From NCBI RefSeq assembly GCF_029168945.1, contig NC_083606.1:16332041-16396040 (forward strand): 64,000 nt of DNA, read 5' to 3'. Under the pieces are notes generated by a model that was given only the letters and a program-made list of their open reading frames with translations, made no database searches and was not told the origin of the DNA. Of this stretch, positions 22,981 through 33,771 are shown piece after piece. Source of the DNA: Cannabis sativa (taxonomy: Eukaryota; Streptophyta; Magnoliopsida; Rosales; Cannabaceae). The position numbers were made by a program, and so were the translations under genes. The first letter of the stretch is position 1, and each line of letters starts with the position of its first letter.

Positions 22981-24098
22981 TCAAAGATTCGAATGTCCGG
23001 GTTCAAGCAAGCCAGCAATCTGTTGGAAATCTTTTACCAGGATCTAGATTTACTACCAAGTACGTTTCATTAACATCCTAATATGAATTCTAAAACAATG
23101 AAATAAACACATAAGAGTTTAAGAAAACCTTACATTGGGTGCAGCAGAATATAATGACTCCTTCCATTAAGATCTCTAGCCCTTGATTCCTTTCTGTAGC
23201 AGAGCATTATCAAGATCTGAATCTGGATCTCATTCTCTCCTTCTTTGATGCTGATTTTCCAGTCTTACATACTATGATTGAGGTACCACTTGATGTGTGT
23301 GGGCACTACTCTATCACTAAAGGGAATTTCGAAATTAGAAGAGATGAAAAGAGAGAGAGGGGCGACTAGGCTTTTTTTTGAAAGAAACAAATGTGCAAAG
23401 TCATAGTTTCCTGAAGCCAACACTTTCTATTTATAGAATGCCATCTAGGTTTAGGTTAGAATTGTATGACATTAAAATAATGGAAAAATAAAATGGTAAA
23501 AAGGCTTTGCATAGTGGGCGGCCATTTAAGGAAATTGGGCCTCACTTTGCAACTTTCCCATTTTTTTATTTCTCATTCCCATTTTCTCAAAAATGCCAAT
23601 TTTCCAATTTAACCTTTTAGATGCCAATTCTAATTATTTAATAACTAAAAATTAATTATTAGATAATATTGTAATTTAATATATTTATTAATTTAGACAT
23701 ATAAAGAATCTTAATTAATAAATAAACTTAAAATTTCTTTTCTTTACAATTTTCCCTTGCTTAGTGAAAATTCATAAAGTAGACATAGTCTAACTTTAGA
23801 ATTATAATTGATTAATTAAAATCAATTAACTGAGTCTTACATGCAGTATGGTCTCAACTAGTACGGGGACCATGGGTCTATATAACCGAGCTTCCAATAA
23901 GTCGAACCGAATTTACCAAGTAAATTCACTAACTTATTAATTCCTTATTGATTCCACTCTTAGAACTTGGAATTGCACTCTCAATCATATAGAACGCTCT
24001 AGATTTAAAATTAAGCAAAATAAACACATTTTCACTACTCTCCTCACAATACTTTAGTTTAAAAGCATAAAAATTAACTCTATAACATAGAGTTATCA

Positions 24099-26175
24099 CA
24101 CCCCAAACTTAGAGTATTGCTCGTCCTCGAGTAATGAAAAACACAAAGAACTAAATAATAAGAACAGAAAATGACAGCGACACTAACACGCTTGCAGTAG
24201 AGAAAATCTTGCTCTTTCACACTTGGTCTAGGGACGAAATTTGCTCTCAGAATTAGATGAAATGGAAATGTAATTGGTAGTAGTGAATATGCCTTGAACT
24301 TGTGTGTTTCAACAGAATTTTGCATGCTATTTATGTCCTTAAAACTTATCAAGAGTAATTCGATCAAATAAGTGTGCAAATACTTCCCACCAACAACTTG
24401 AATTTCTATAACAACCACCTTTGATCCTCAAGTTTAAAGGTTTGCTTCCATAAGTTGAATTAGTGCAATCCTCTCCACTAATGTAGCTTAGCTTTGCAAC
24501 TTAGATCAAAAGGACTTGACTAGGCTTGAATGTTAGGCTTGGGTTAGGGTATGGTATAGGATGTATTTAAGCTAGCTCAACACCTAACCACTTCACTTGT
24601 CAAAAACCGAGTCTCTTCCTTAGTTTTTTTTTTCTCTTGACCCTCTTCCCTAATTCAATACTCACAAGTACTTGATATTAAAATTGACTTCTCTTGCTAT
24701 GTTTATTCTCTTCTTTTTTTTTTTTTCATTGCTGATTTTTTTTTTCATATATTAGAAAGACATTTATTACTATATTATACTTATATAATAAATAGCAAGA
24801 GAAGGTTAATTGAAAGTTCATACTCATATACTTTGTGAGCTAATTCCCCCACCCCAAACATACAATCCAACATTGTCCCCAATGTGGCTAAAAGTATAAC
24901 CTTGAATTAGCTCGCCACAAGTTACACTCACCGCACTCACCCCAAACTTAATGTGAAACTTGGCTCTTGACAAGTGAGCAATTAAGTTAGGGTATATGTG
25001 GAAATGCAAATTAGGATTGGCGTTAGATGTATGATTGGGTTGCACAACAAGAATAGGCTAAACGGCTCAAACTTGGGTGACTAGAGAAAAATTGATTTTA
25101 TAGGGAAGGTTAGAAAGGCTCAAACATCCAAAGATGGCCTAAATCATTTCTAAGTTATAAAGCTCGCTAGGATTTCGCCTCAAGGATTACACTAGCTAAT
25201 TCTAGATGCTTAAACTCTCTCAAAGTGTTAGCTATTCTAAAAACTCAAGGTATGGTGGAATAACACAAGCACATAATTGTTGAAAGCATTCCTCATAGGC
25301 TAGCATTTGGACAAAAATAACACTTAAAATTAGCATTTTCAACACACAAACCAAGGCACTCCACAAATGGAGGGAAATGGATATTTTTCATCATCGAGCG
25401 CTACCCTAAACCAAGCTGAAAATACATGCAGTATTTTTCTCATTTGCAAGCTAAAACATAACATCACAAACATGACAAAACAACATGATTAATACACATC
25501 TAATCCACATAATATTTATTACTCACACAACTAAAGACGACAATAAAAGTAAACTAAGTAAACAATCAAACACAACCAGCAATAACAATTTAACTAAGGA
25601 GAAAAAGAAAACTCCCTCAAGATTTGAACTCTTCCCCACTAGAGTCTCTGCTTCAAAATGCTGAAGCGATGCTGATCCAATCTTTGTCTTGGGACCTACT
25701 GCTTCAACATACAAATTTGCTCACACCATATTGCAGCAGCCCCTTTTTTCTGTCATTCATTGCTTTGCACCAGCAATAAAGATCACCACACTACAGCAAA
25801 ATCATTAGTAAATGTAGGAAATTAAAAGTTATATATATATATATGTAATTATATAAGTATGTATATACTAATTTTTTTTCCTTTTTCTTCTTTTCCTCTT
25901 TTTTTTTTCTTTTTCTTTTTTTCTTTTTTTTTTATTTCTTTTTTTTTTTTCAAGGGGTGGCACACCCCAAACTTAATTGTAAATACATATATATTTTTTT
26001 CAAGGGGTGGCACACCCCAAACTTAATTGTAAATACATATATATTTTTTTCAAGGGGTGGCACACCCCAAACTTATTACATAGCATATATATAACTAAAT
26101 ATAATCTTGTTCCTCTGCTCTTGGGTTGCCCAAATGTGATTCACTAAAGCCATGACAACCCGAGACCCTTCTTCC
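24099..26175 (-). other. Athila 3' noncoding region
   Basis: About 2 kb with no supported gene and no recognisable env-like frame. It holds long poly-T/poly-C tracts (24640-24750, 25860-25950), the polypurine tract beside the 3' LTR (minus-strand AAGTTTGGGGTG, about 24099-24112) and further copies of that motif at about 24846-24858 and 24937-24950. Confidence 0.65.
25951..26080. repeat. Three tandem 50-bp units carrying a polypurine-tract-like motif
   Basis: The unit starting caaggggtggcacacccc begins at 25951, 26001 and 26051, each 50 bp apart and almost identical. Each has the minus-strand motif TAAGTTTGGGGTGTG, the same core as the polypurine tract next to the 3' LTR, and an aaggggtgg/ccacccc inverted pair. 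Confidence 0.9.
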
Positions 26176-28335
26176 TCAAGCCTCTTCCAATGTGATGGAG
26201 GTCTTTGCTCGATCAACCTCACCACTCCCAAACTTCACTCCTTGGCCTTTCGCCAAAAATTTTCTTCTTGAAAGTGCATCACGTAGTTCTACCACCCCAT
26301 CGGGGTACACTCTCACCACCAAGAAAGATCCATCACACCTTGAATCTAGTCGTCCATGAGTAGCCTTCGTTAAAGAGTTAGCAAAAATCACTTGTTGCCC
26401 AACTTCAAACATTTGAGACCAAAATTTTCTACTAAACTTCTTTTTCTTTCTCTTCTTTTTGGGTGGTTTTTTAGGGTCAAATGATGTTTTGTCTTTGCTT
26501 TCTTGCGGCTCGTGATCCTTAGCAATTTCTTTAAGGGGAATCTTCTTTCTCACCTTCTTACTATTTTTGAATTTGGACTCCTCAACCATGTTAGGATCCA
26601 TATCTCCAATTGCTAAGTATTCTCCTATTGCATCCGGAGCACGCATAGGATGAAAGACCTTGAATGTGGCTTGCTCATCTTGAGCTCTCATGGTAAGCTC
26701 TCCCTTTTCAACATCTATCAAAGTTCTTCCCGTGGCAAGAAATGGCCTCCCTAAAATGATTGGAACTTCCCTATCTTCCTCATAGTCAAGAATAATGAAA
26801 TCGGCCGGAAAAATGAACTTATCCACTTGTACCAACACATCTTCAATTTTCCCTTCCGGATGAGCCATGGAACGATCCGCTAATTGCAAAGTGACGGTGG
26901 TTGGCCTTGCTTCTCCAATTCCCAACTTCCTAAAAATAGACATAGGCATGAGATTAATACTAGCTCCCAAGTCACAAAGAGCTCTTCCAACATCTCGACC
27001 CCCTATAGAAATAGGAATCGTAAAGCTGCCCGGATCTTTCAATTTGGGTGGAATTTTACTTTTCAACATAGCACTACATCCCTCCGTCAAAGCCACCGTT
27101 TCAAACTCGCCAAGCCTCCTTTTCTTTGTCGAAATATCCTTCAAAAACTTCACATAAGTTGGCATTTGCTCCAAAGCTTCCACTAAAGGTATATTGATGT
27201 GGAGCTGCTTTAGAACATCAAGAAATCTCCGGAATTGACCATCGTCTTGTTGCTTCTTGAACCGTTGAGGAAATGGTGGCGGTGGCTTTTGAAAAGACTT
27301 TTCTGCAGTAGAATGCTGACTGGATGCTGTAACTACTTTGGGGAATTTCAAAGAAGTTGCTGGTTTTTTCTTCATTTCCCCCTCTTTTTGGATTGAAGAG
27401 GGCTCTTTATTGCCTGCTGCAGCCACATTTGACTCAATTATTTTTCCACTTCTCAAGGTTACCGCTTTGCAATGTTCTTTGCAATCTCTTCTTGGGTTTT
27501 CAGTGTCACTAGGCAAAGTGCCTTGTGGTCTATTCTTCAAATCATTGGCCAATTGCCCCAATTGAACTTCAAGATTCCGAAGAGATGCTGCTTGGCTTTG
27601 AATTATAGCGTCATTCTTGGCCATATAATCTCTCATTAAGCTCTCCAAAGAACTAGTTTGAGAGCCTTGAGGTTGGTGAGGTTGTTGAGGTCTTGGTTGT
27701 TGAGAAAAACCCGGTGGAAATGATTGCTTTCCTTGTGCTTGTTGTGCTCCACTTGAACTTGCCCCTTGACCTCCCCATGAAAAGTTCGGATGATGCTTCC
27801 ATGCTGGATTGTAGGAGTTTGAGTATGGATTGTTGTTGCGGTTGAAGTTTTGATTACCCACATAGCAAACCGAAGCTGGATTTGAAGGGCAATTTTTAAA
27901 AGTATGCCCATCACCACAATACACACAAGAGATTTCTGCCCTTTGAATGGCAGCGGCTGGTTGTACACTTCCTCCCATATTCATATTCTTCAAAATGTTG
28001 GTCATTGAGGCCATTTGAGCGGTTAGAGCGGTCAAAGCATCTACTTCAAGAACACCCGCTACTTTTCGGCTTGTAGGAGCTCTATTAGTTGACCATTGAT
28101 AGTTGTTGCTAGCTATCCTTTCCAAAATCTCAAAAGCTTCATTGTAAGACTTGGAAAGAATGGCTCCATTAGCGGAAGCATCCAACACCATCCTAGAGGC
28201 CGCATTGAGACCATTGTAAAATGTCTCAAGTTGAATACAATGAGGAATACCATGGTGTGGGCACTTCCTTAACAACTCCTTGAATCTTTCCCATGCATCA
28301 CTAGTAGTCTCGTCTTCCAATTGTTGAAAAGACAT
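26176..28335 (-). CDS. gag-protease joined to an integrase C-terminus (719 codons)
   Basis: An uninterrupted frame of 719 codons. It opens with the end of the capsid (MSFQQLEDETTSDAWERFKE, LLRKCPHHGIP, NGLNAASRMVLDASANGAI). A zinc knuckle CVYCGDGHTFKNC follows at about residues 137-149, then a Gln/Pro-rich linker. The aspartic protease has CDLGASINLMPMSIFRKLGI (D-L-G-A-S, the Athila variant) and VPIILGRPFLATGRTLIDV. After a basic stretch (PPKKKRKKKKFSRKFW) it reads FEVGQQVIFANSLTK and DGSFLVVRVYPDGVVELRD, which matches the C-terminus of Athila integrase. RT, RNase H and the integrase core are absent, so this is an in-frame internal deletion. Gag products might still be made if an upstream start is bypassed; function is inferred only. 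Confidence 0.85.
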   Translation of the reverse strand: MSFQQLEDETTSDAWERFKELLRKCPHHGIPHCIQLETFYNGLNAASRMVLDASANGAILSKSYNEAFEILERIASNNYQWSTNRAPTSRKVAGVLEVDALTALTAQMASMTNILKNMNMGGSVQPAAAIQRAEISCVYCGDGHTFKNCPSNPASVCYVGNQNFNRNNNPYSNSYNPAWKHHPNFSWGGQGASSSGAQQAQGKQSFPPGFSQQPRPQQPHQPQGSQTSSLESLMRDYMAKNDAIIQSQAASLRNLEVQLGQLANDLKNRPQGTLPSDTENPRRDCKEHCKAVTLRSGKIIESNVAAAGNKEPSSIQKEGEMKKKPATSLKFPKVVTASSQHSTAEKSFQKPPPPFPQRFKKQQDDGQFRRFLDVLKQLHINIPLVEALEQMPTYVKFLKDISTKKRRLGEFETVALTEGCSAMLKSKIPPKLKDPGSFTIPISIGGRDVGRALCDLGASINLMPMSIFRKLGIGEARPTTVTLQLADRSMAHPEGKIEDVLVQVDKFIFPADFIILDYEEDREVPIILGRPFLATGRTLIDVEKGELTMRAQDEQATFKVFHPMRAPDAIGEYLAIGDMDPNMVEESKFKNSKKVRKKIPLKEIAKDHEPQESKDKTSFDPKKPPKKKRKKKKFSRKFWSQMFEVGQQVIFANSLTKATHGRLDSRCDGSFLVVRVYPDGVVELRDALSRRKFLAKGQGVKFGSGEVDRAKTSITLEEA

Positions 28336-28344
28336 GACCTCGCT

Positions 28345-28896
28345 TCAAAACTTTGCATTTCTTGTTGGAGGAAAGTACTTTCTCAAGAATTTTTCAGCCA
28401 AGTCATTCCAATTAGTCACCGAATCGGGAGGAAGAGTGTTAAGCCATGCTCTAGCCCGATCCCTCAAGGAAAATGGGAACAACTTCAATCTTAAAGCCTC
28501 TTCACTTACTCCTTGTAGCTTGAAAGAATCACTCACCTCCAAAAATGAGCGAATATGGAGGTGAGGATCTTCCGTTGGCGATCCACCAAATTGACCAACC
28601 GTTTGGAGCATTTGAAACATGACGGGCTTGAGCTCAAAGTGAGGTGCTTGGATTTCGGGTCTCACAATACCCGGATTTAGTTCATTGAACATAGGGGCTG
28701 CATACTCTCTTATTGCTCGGGCTCTATCATCGGCCAAAGCAATAGGATTGGCATCATTATGAGCACCCCCAATTTCAAACCCATCGGCCATATTGCAGCG
28801 TTTTTTAGCCTTTTGTTCCTTCCTCCTTTGTCTAAAAGTGCGTTCAATTTCGGGGTCAATAGGAGCAAGTTCAAGGTCTTCTTCTTGCTCGTTCAT
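28345..28896 (-). pseudogene. Athila-like gag, N-terminal part
   Basis: Begins MNEQEEDLELAPIDPE. It contains FMAP-type capsid sequence, here DPHLHIRSFLEVSDSFKL, LRLKLFPFSLRDRARAWL and WNDLAEKFLRKYFPPTRN, typical of Athila gag. An in-frame TGA (28347-28345) ends it; the same frame goes on without a shift into the long ORF ending at 26176, so a single stop separates the two. Confidence 0.88.
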
Positions 28897-29009
28897 GCAC
28901 TAGATTAAATCTGAAAAAGAAAAAAAATTCAGCGCACCAAATAGGATTAAAACTTTAAACCAGAAAATAAATTGCACAATAGTTGATAATACACAATATT
29001 TAGTTTCAA

Positions 29010-29027
29010 TCCCCGGCAACGGCGCCA
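29010..29027 (-). other. Athila primer-binding site (tRNA-Asp type)
   Basis: The minus strand reads TGGCGCCGTTGCCGGGGA, 18 bases complementary to the 3' end of plant tRNA-Asp, six bases from the LTR end. Confidence 0.85.
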
Positions 29028-29033
29028 AAAACT

Positions 29034-30568
29034 TGTTGTGAAAATTATATACGCAAGTATACGCAGTCAAACAAGTAATAAAGTGATAAGTAAGATCGTC
29101 TCCACAGGGATTGCAAACAAAGATATCTTGTAAAACCAACTAATTAAAACTTAAAATAAAAAGAAATAATATGCAAATGGTTGAGTAATGGTTCAAAATT
29201 AGAAATGACATGAATTAATCTTGTTAGAATTAAACTACTGCTGCTAAGAAAAAAAAATTGGTTGCAAGATAAAAGTTGTAATATGGTAAAAATGGCTTGA
29301 ATAACTAATTCCTTCTAGTCAGGTTTTTTTTACAGTCAGTACAGCATCGGTTCAGCATTACTCTAGCATTCTGCACAGAGATAACAACAAATTCCTCTAG
29401 GCTTGTGAGAATTTTCCAACACTCACAACTTTAATTCTACCATTGAGCTCAATATATTCCTATATCAAACCAGCAAGCAGAACACTATTCAAACATTAAT
29501 TTTGTAAGTTATGCATGGTAAATGAAATATTCCTATTCCACTTACAAAGAAAAGCCTAAATCTAGGTTTTCACTTGCTCCATTCAAGTTAAACTACTAGA
29601 TCTAGCCCTTTCGGTACAAGATCTAGCTTAGCAAATTGTTATTCATGGCCAAGAAACAACAATCAATTAAAATGAAACTCACTTGAATGAACAAAGGCAA
29701 ACAAATGCTAAAGTAAGCTTAGAATCTAATCATACCCAACTTAGAAGTTCATAGCCATTCAAGCCTCAAAAGTTTAGCTCATATTCAAGTAAGAAGTTAA
29801 AATCCAAGCTAAAAACAATTCATCCATGGCTGCTGCCCAAATTAACAATCTCAAGAAGTTTTTGATACTAAGTACAAACAACAATAAAAGAGGAAAATAA
29901 AGAAGACTATCAAGAAAGGGTAAAAGAAAATTCAAACACTAGGCTTGGTCCCCTCTTCCTTCTTCTATGGTGTACTTTCTGCTACATTTACTCCTCCAAA
30001 AGAGTTGCAGCAGCTCCTCACGTACTGGATGATGAAGATGATGATGGTGTACTTCCCTTTCCTTCTCTTTTTGTTGTTGAGTTTTTAGGGTACAAACTTC
30101 ATACCACAAAATAGAAGCCCCAACTTTTCCACTTTGGCCCACTAGGGTTAGACCGCTTTATTCCACGTCAGCTGGCTGGTGCAATTTGAGTGACTGGACC
30201 GAAGTTGCTGAGGTGGATAAGTGAAATTCGTGTTTCCACGTCACTGCCAGGATGCTGAATTCACTTCAGCATTGCTTTAGCATTGCTTCAGCAATCAGCC
30301 CAGTTTCAGCTTGTGCTCCTTTTCTTCCTTGCTTCTTTTTCTTTTACCTATCAATTTAATTCCTCCTTTTTCAACAAAATAAGCACAGTTAATTGGAAAA
30401 ATACACCCAACAATATCAATATTTACAAAACTTAAAGGTCTTGATTACTAAATAGAAAATAACAGTAAAACTAATTAAAATTAAGCAAAATAAACACATT
30501 TTCACTACTCTCCTCACAATACTTTAGTTTAAAAGCATAAAATTTAACTCTATAACATAGAGTTATCA
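29034..30568 (-). repeat. Athila-like 5' LTR (1535 bp)
   Basis: It runs from TGATAACTCTATG (30568, minus strand) to ACAACA (29034), next to the primer site. Its first 94 bp match the truncated copy at 24098-24005 with almost no change. It holds small repeats of ttcagcattgc (about 30250-30300). Confidence 0.85.
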
Positions 30569-31567
30569 GGTCTATATAACCGAGCTTCCAATAAGTCGAA
30601 CCGAATTTACCAAGTAAATTCACTAACTTATTAATTCCTTATTGAATCCACTCTTAGAACTTGGAATTGCACTCTCAATCATATAGAACGCTCTATATAT
30701 TCTACGATATAGATACGTCATTAGTTATCCATTGTTATAATCCTAATTTGATCAATGATCCTCTATATAGATGATTTACACTGTAAAGGGATTAAATTAC
30801 CGTAACACCCTACAATGTATTTTATCCTTAAAATACTTAACCCTGTATAAATGATATTTCAGCTAAGTGAAATGTGTATTCCACCATTTATTTTTGTTTG
30901 GTTAAGCTCGAAGGAAATCATCCTTTACTTTCTATTCGCCAGATAGAAGCTATAGATTCCATATTTATGTTAGCGCTCCCACTCAATTGCACTACCGTGT
31001 TCCCAAAATGTACGTATCACCCTGACCCAAAAGTAGGCTTAACTAACAAATCAAAGAACACGAATAACACTCTTGAGATTGAACCTAATAATATCAGGAT
31101 TAAGATCATTTGATCGAGGATTAACAGGTGATATTGAATTGAATAGATATTACGGTAAATTTTAATATATCTAATCAAAGTTCAATATCGGTCCCTTCCG
31201 ATGTATACTCCATACATCCGATACTGGTAAACTTTGCCAATGTCCTGGAAAGGACATAACACTTTTCCAAGGTGTAAGAATACCTATCGCTGATTATACC
31301 ATGTCAGTCTAAATCCAGTGTTCTGACAAATTAGGGGATAAACTTTCGAACATATAATTAAGATTATATTCCACTATGCTGACAACACTATAATCATTAA
31401 TAAATTTATATGTTTTGGACTTAAATGGAATTCATACATTATATATATAATCATGAAATAAATCATGTGAACCATGCAGTAGAAAATGTTATTTCTGATC
31501 TTTATTAATAAGTAAATCTTATTATATTGAAATGAGTTTTATTTAGGGCACAAAACCCAACACAATC

Positions 31568-31960
31568 GTCTGTAGGCACTTTGGAAACTTCGAAGCCAAA
31601 AAATTCTCTCTTTTAGCTCTGAAGTTTACTTCGAAGGGTGATAAAATGAGTAATGTGCCAGTACTCCAAGTATTTATAGGCAAAAGGATAACTGTACATA
31701 AAGGAACCTTAGACGCCTCGGCTTCCCGCCTCAAAAGCGAATATGGGAAATCAAAAGTAATCGAGTGTGACCGTCAGCCGTGGAGAGAGAAATTCGGATT
31801 TTCAAAATATTAATTGTCAAAGCATTAATTAGCCGAAAACTAAAGGGACGCCCAGTCAGCTTCACATCGAGTCTTGAATGGTCATGCTCGACACGTGTCC
31901 CCATACAAAGGCAGAGCCAACTCGGAATAAGTCTACACGCAACCTCGGAGGTCCCGTACA
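31568..31960 (-). promoter_or_regulatory. Candidate promoter of the Tat-1 antisense gene
   Basis: On the minus strand CCTATAAATA (31680-31671) is a clean TATA box. A G-box core CACGTG sits at 31892-31897, about 210 bp upstream. Before the Angela insertion the TATA box was about 145 bp upstream of the leader donor. The 8.5-kb insertion (23021-31562) now separates promoter from gene. Confidence 0.55.
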
Positions 31961-31974
31961 GACATGGGGGCAAA
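31961..31974 (+). other. Tat-1 polypurine tract
   Basis: gacatgggggcaaa lies directly before the 3' LTR start TGTTATCC and fixes the plus orientation of the element. Confidence 0.75.
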
Positions 31975-32648
31975 TGTTATCCCAAATTTGGCACTTTGAC
32001 TTGGCATCACAAGAATGGTGACACGTGGACTCTACTTAGAGCATCTGTTTGGATCAACATGCCGAGTAGGATGCCTCGCTGGCATATCTAGAATGGAACA
32101 CTCAACAAGCCGTGGAGAATGAGCAACACTTAGCGAATTCAGCTTAACGCATCATGAGTCACCAGCTCAATCCCTATAACTCAGGGATCAACTTACGTGG
32201 ATGTGGCATACACACGATCCCACTATCAGTGTATTCAGCCTCAATCCCACGATCCTTGCATTCAGCATTGATCACACGATCTTTCTGTTTATGCGCATTG
32301 TAACGAGAGAGGAAACTCTTCCTCCTCAAGTTTCCAGCCCTATAAATAGTGAGGAATGTTCACTGGGCAAAGGACCGAGAAATTATAAGCCGAAACGCTA
32401 TAAGCTAATGCTATCTACGAATTATATATTCAGAGATATTATTGTAAGAGCTATTCGAAAAGGAAACTTCTTCCTTATTCTTAAGTTAATACACTTAACG
32501 AGGATTAGGCTATTACCGAACTGCTCGGGGCTGAACCTCTATAAAATTTCTATGTCTTATTATTGCTTTATCACAAATTTTTATTACGACATATCATTTA
32601 TCGCTTATCAAAAAGACTCATTGTCGTTGGCTAAAAGCGAAGTCAACA
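31975..32648 (+). repeat. Tat-1 3' LTR
   Basis: 674 bp, the same length as the 5' LTR, with about 27 substitutions by eye and no visible indels. TATA box at 32341-32348. AATTA follows at 32649-32653. Confidence 0.9.
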
Positions 32649-32653
32649 AATTA

Positions 32654-33422
32654 GACCACACAAAGTCTCTTAATTAATAAATAAACCCCAAAACCTTTTT
32701 TCTTCACAATTAAGCCCTTGCTTAGTAAAAATTCATAAATAATACATAATCTAATTTTAGAATTATAAATGATTAATTAAAACCAATTAACTGAGTTTGG
32801 AAGCAGTATTATCTCAACTAGTATTTGGACCATGGGCCTATATAATTAAACTTCCAATAAGTAGATCTAGAATTGACTAAGTAAATTCTCTAACTTATTA
32901 ATTCCTCCTTGTGCCACTATAGATTCGAAATTTCAATCTTAATTATATAGAACACTCTATATTTACCAAGATATAGATTCGTTGTGAATAGACCCTTGTT
33001 ACAATTCAAATAGTCAAAGATCCTCTACAGATGATCTACATCGAATAGAGACAAATTTCTGTTCTACCCTTCAATGTATTTTATCCTTAAAACACTTAGC
33101 TACCTATAAATAATATTTCAGTAAATTAATATAATTACTGAAATGAGGCCTCAATCATTTATCTCTATTGAGCCAAGTTCGAAGGAAATCATCGTTTCAC
33201 TTCTAAATACTTATAGAAGCTATAGATTGCGCTCCCTGTCAATTGAACTACCATGTTCCCAAAACGTAAGTATTCAGCCGTACGAGCTTTAACGAACAAC
33301 TTTAAGAACATAAATAATACAATTAAGATTGAACCTAACCATCTCAGGATTAAGATCTATAGACCTAAGATCAACCAGTGATATTAACTTAGAAAGATAT
33401 AACGGTAAGTTTATGATATCGT
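32654..33422 (-). mobile_element. Angela-like LTR, right part (after Tat-1)
   Basis: Resumes the LTR begun at 11309 after the AATTA duplication and is collinear with 43154 onwards in the complete copy. It breaks off before its end at 33422, where another LTR of the same family starts. Confidence 0.8.
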
Positions 33423-33771
33423 TGTTGGAATATGTTTTACCAGGATCTAGATTTACTACCATGTATGTTATTTAATATCCTAAATATGAATTTCTAAAAC
33501 AATATAATTTAAACACATTTAAAGTTTCAGAAACCTTACAGTGGGTGCAGCAGAATAATAATGGCTCCTTCCACTCAGATCTCTAACCCTTATTTCCTAT
33601 CTGTAGCAGAGTATCACCAAGATCTGAGCCTGAATCTCCTTCTCTTGAAACTGGATTATTCACAGCCTTACACACTATGATTAAGTACCACTTGATGTGT
33701 GTGGGCACTTACTCTATCACTATAGGGTTTAAAAATATGAAGTGAGGAAGAGAGAAGACAGGTTCGAATAT

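Larger units (their letters stand above)
24005..30568 (-). mobile_element. Athila-like Ty3/gypsy deletion derivative
   Basis: Minus-strand element. The 5' LTR is complete (30568-29034), followed by a tRNA-Asp-type primer site, gag and protease. RT, RNase H and most of integrase are missing. A long 3' region without genes follows, then the polypurine tract and only 94 bp of the 3' LTR (24098-24005). The LTR ends read TGATAACTC and CACAACA on the minus strand. gag and primer type fit Athila. Confidence 0.85.
23021..31562 (-). mobile_element. Angela-like solo LTR in Tat-1, split by the Athila derivative
   Basis: The LTR starts TGTTGGAAATCTTTTACC (23021), stops at about 24001, resumes at 30569 and ends CACAAAACCCAACA (31562). 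The 5-bp duplication CAATC (23016-23020 and 31563-31567) shows that the two parts are one insertion into Tat-1. About 122-127 bp are present in both parts (23875-24001 and 30569-30695), which a simple insertion would not produce. Confidence 0.88.
11986..32648 (+). mobile_element. Tat-1: Tat-lineage Ty3/gypsy retrotransposon with nested insertions
   Basis: Boundaries are set by two 674-bp LTRs (11986-12659 and 31975-32648) and the 5-bp duplication AATTA. Internal order: primer site, gag, protease, RT, RNase H, integrase on the plus strand, then a spliced antisense gene on the minus strand, then the polypurine tract. This layout, and the gag and pol sequence types, fit the Tat branch (Retand-like). 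Insertions: a hAT-type MITE (14320-14727) and an Angela-like solo LTR carrying an Athila derivative (23021-31562, duplication CAATC). About 27 differences between the LTRs (roughly 4%) were counted by eye. gag-pol is broken at many points. Confidence 0.9.

Noticed and set aside
24640..24760. Possible poly-A tails of a retroposed gene (poly-T runs)
   Set aside because: No adjoining coding remnant or target duplication; the runs belong to the pyrimidine-rich Athila 3' region.
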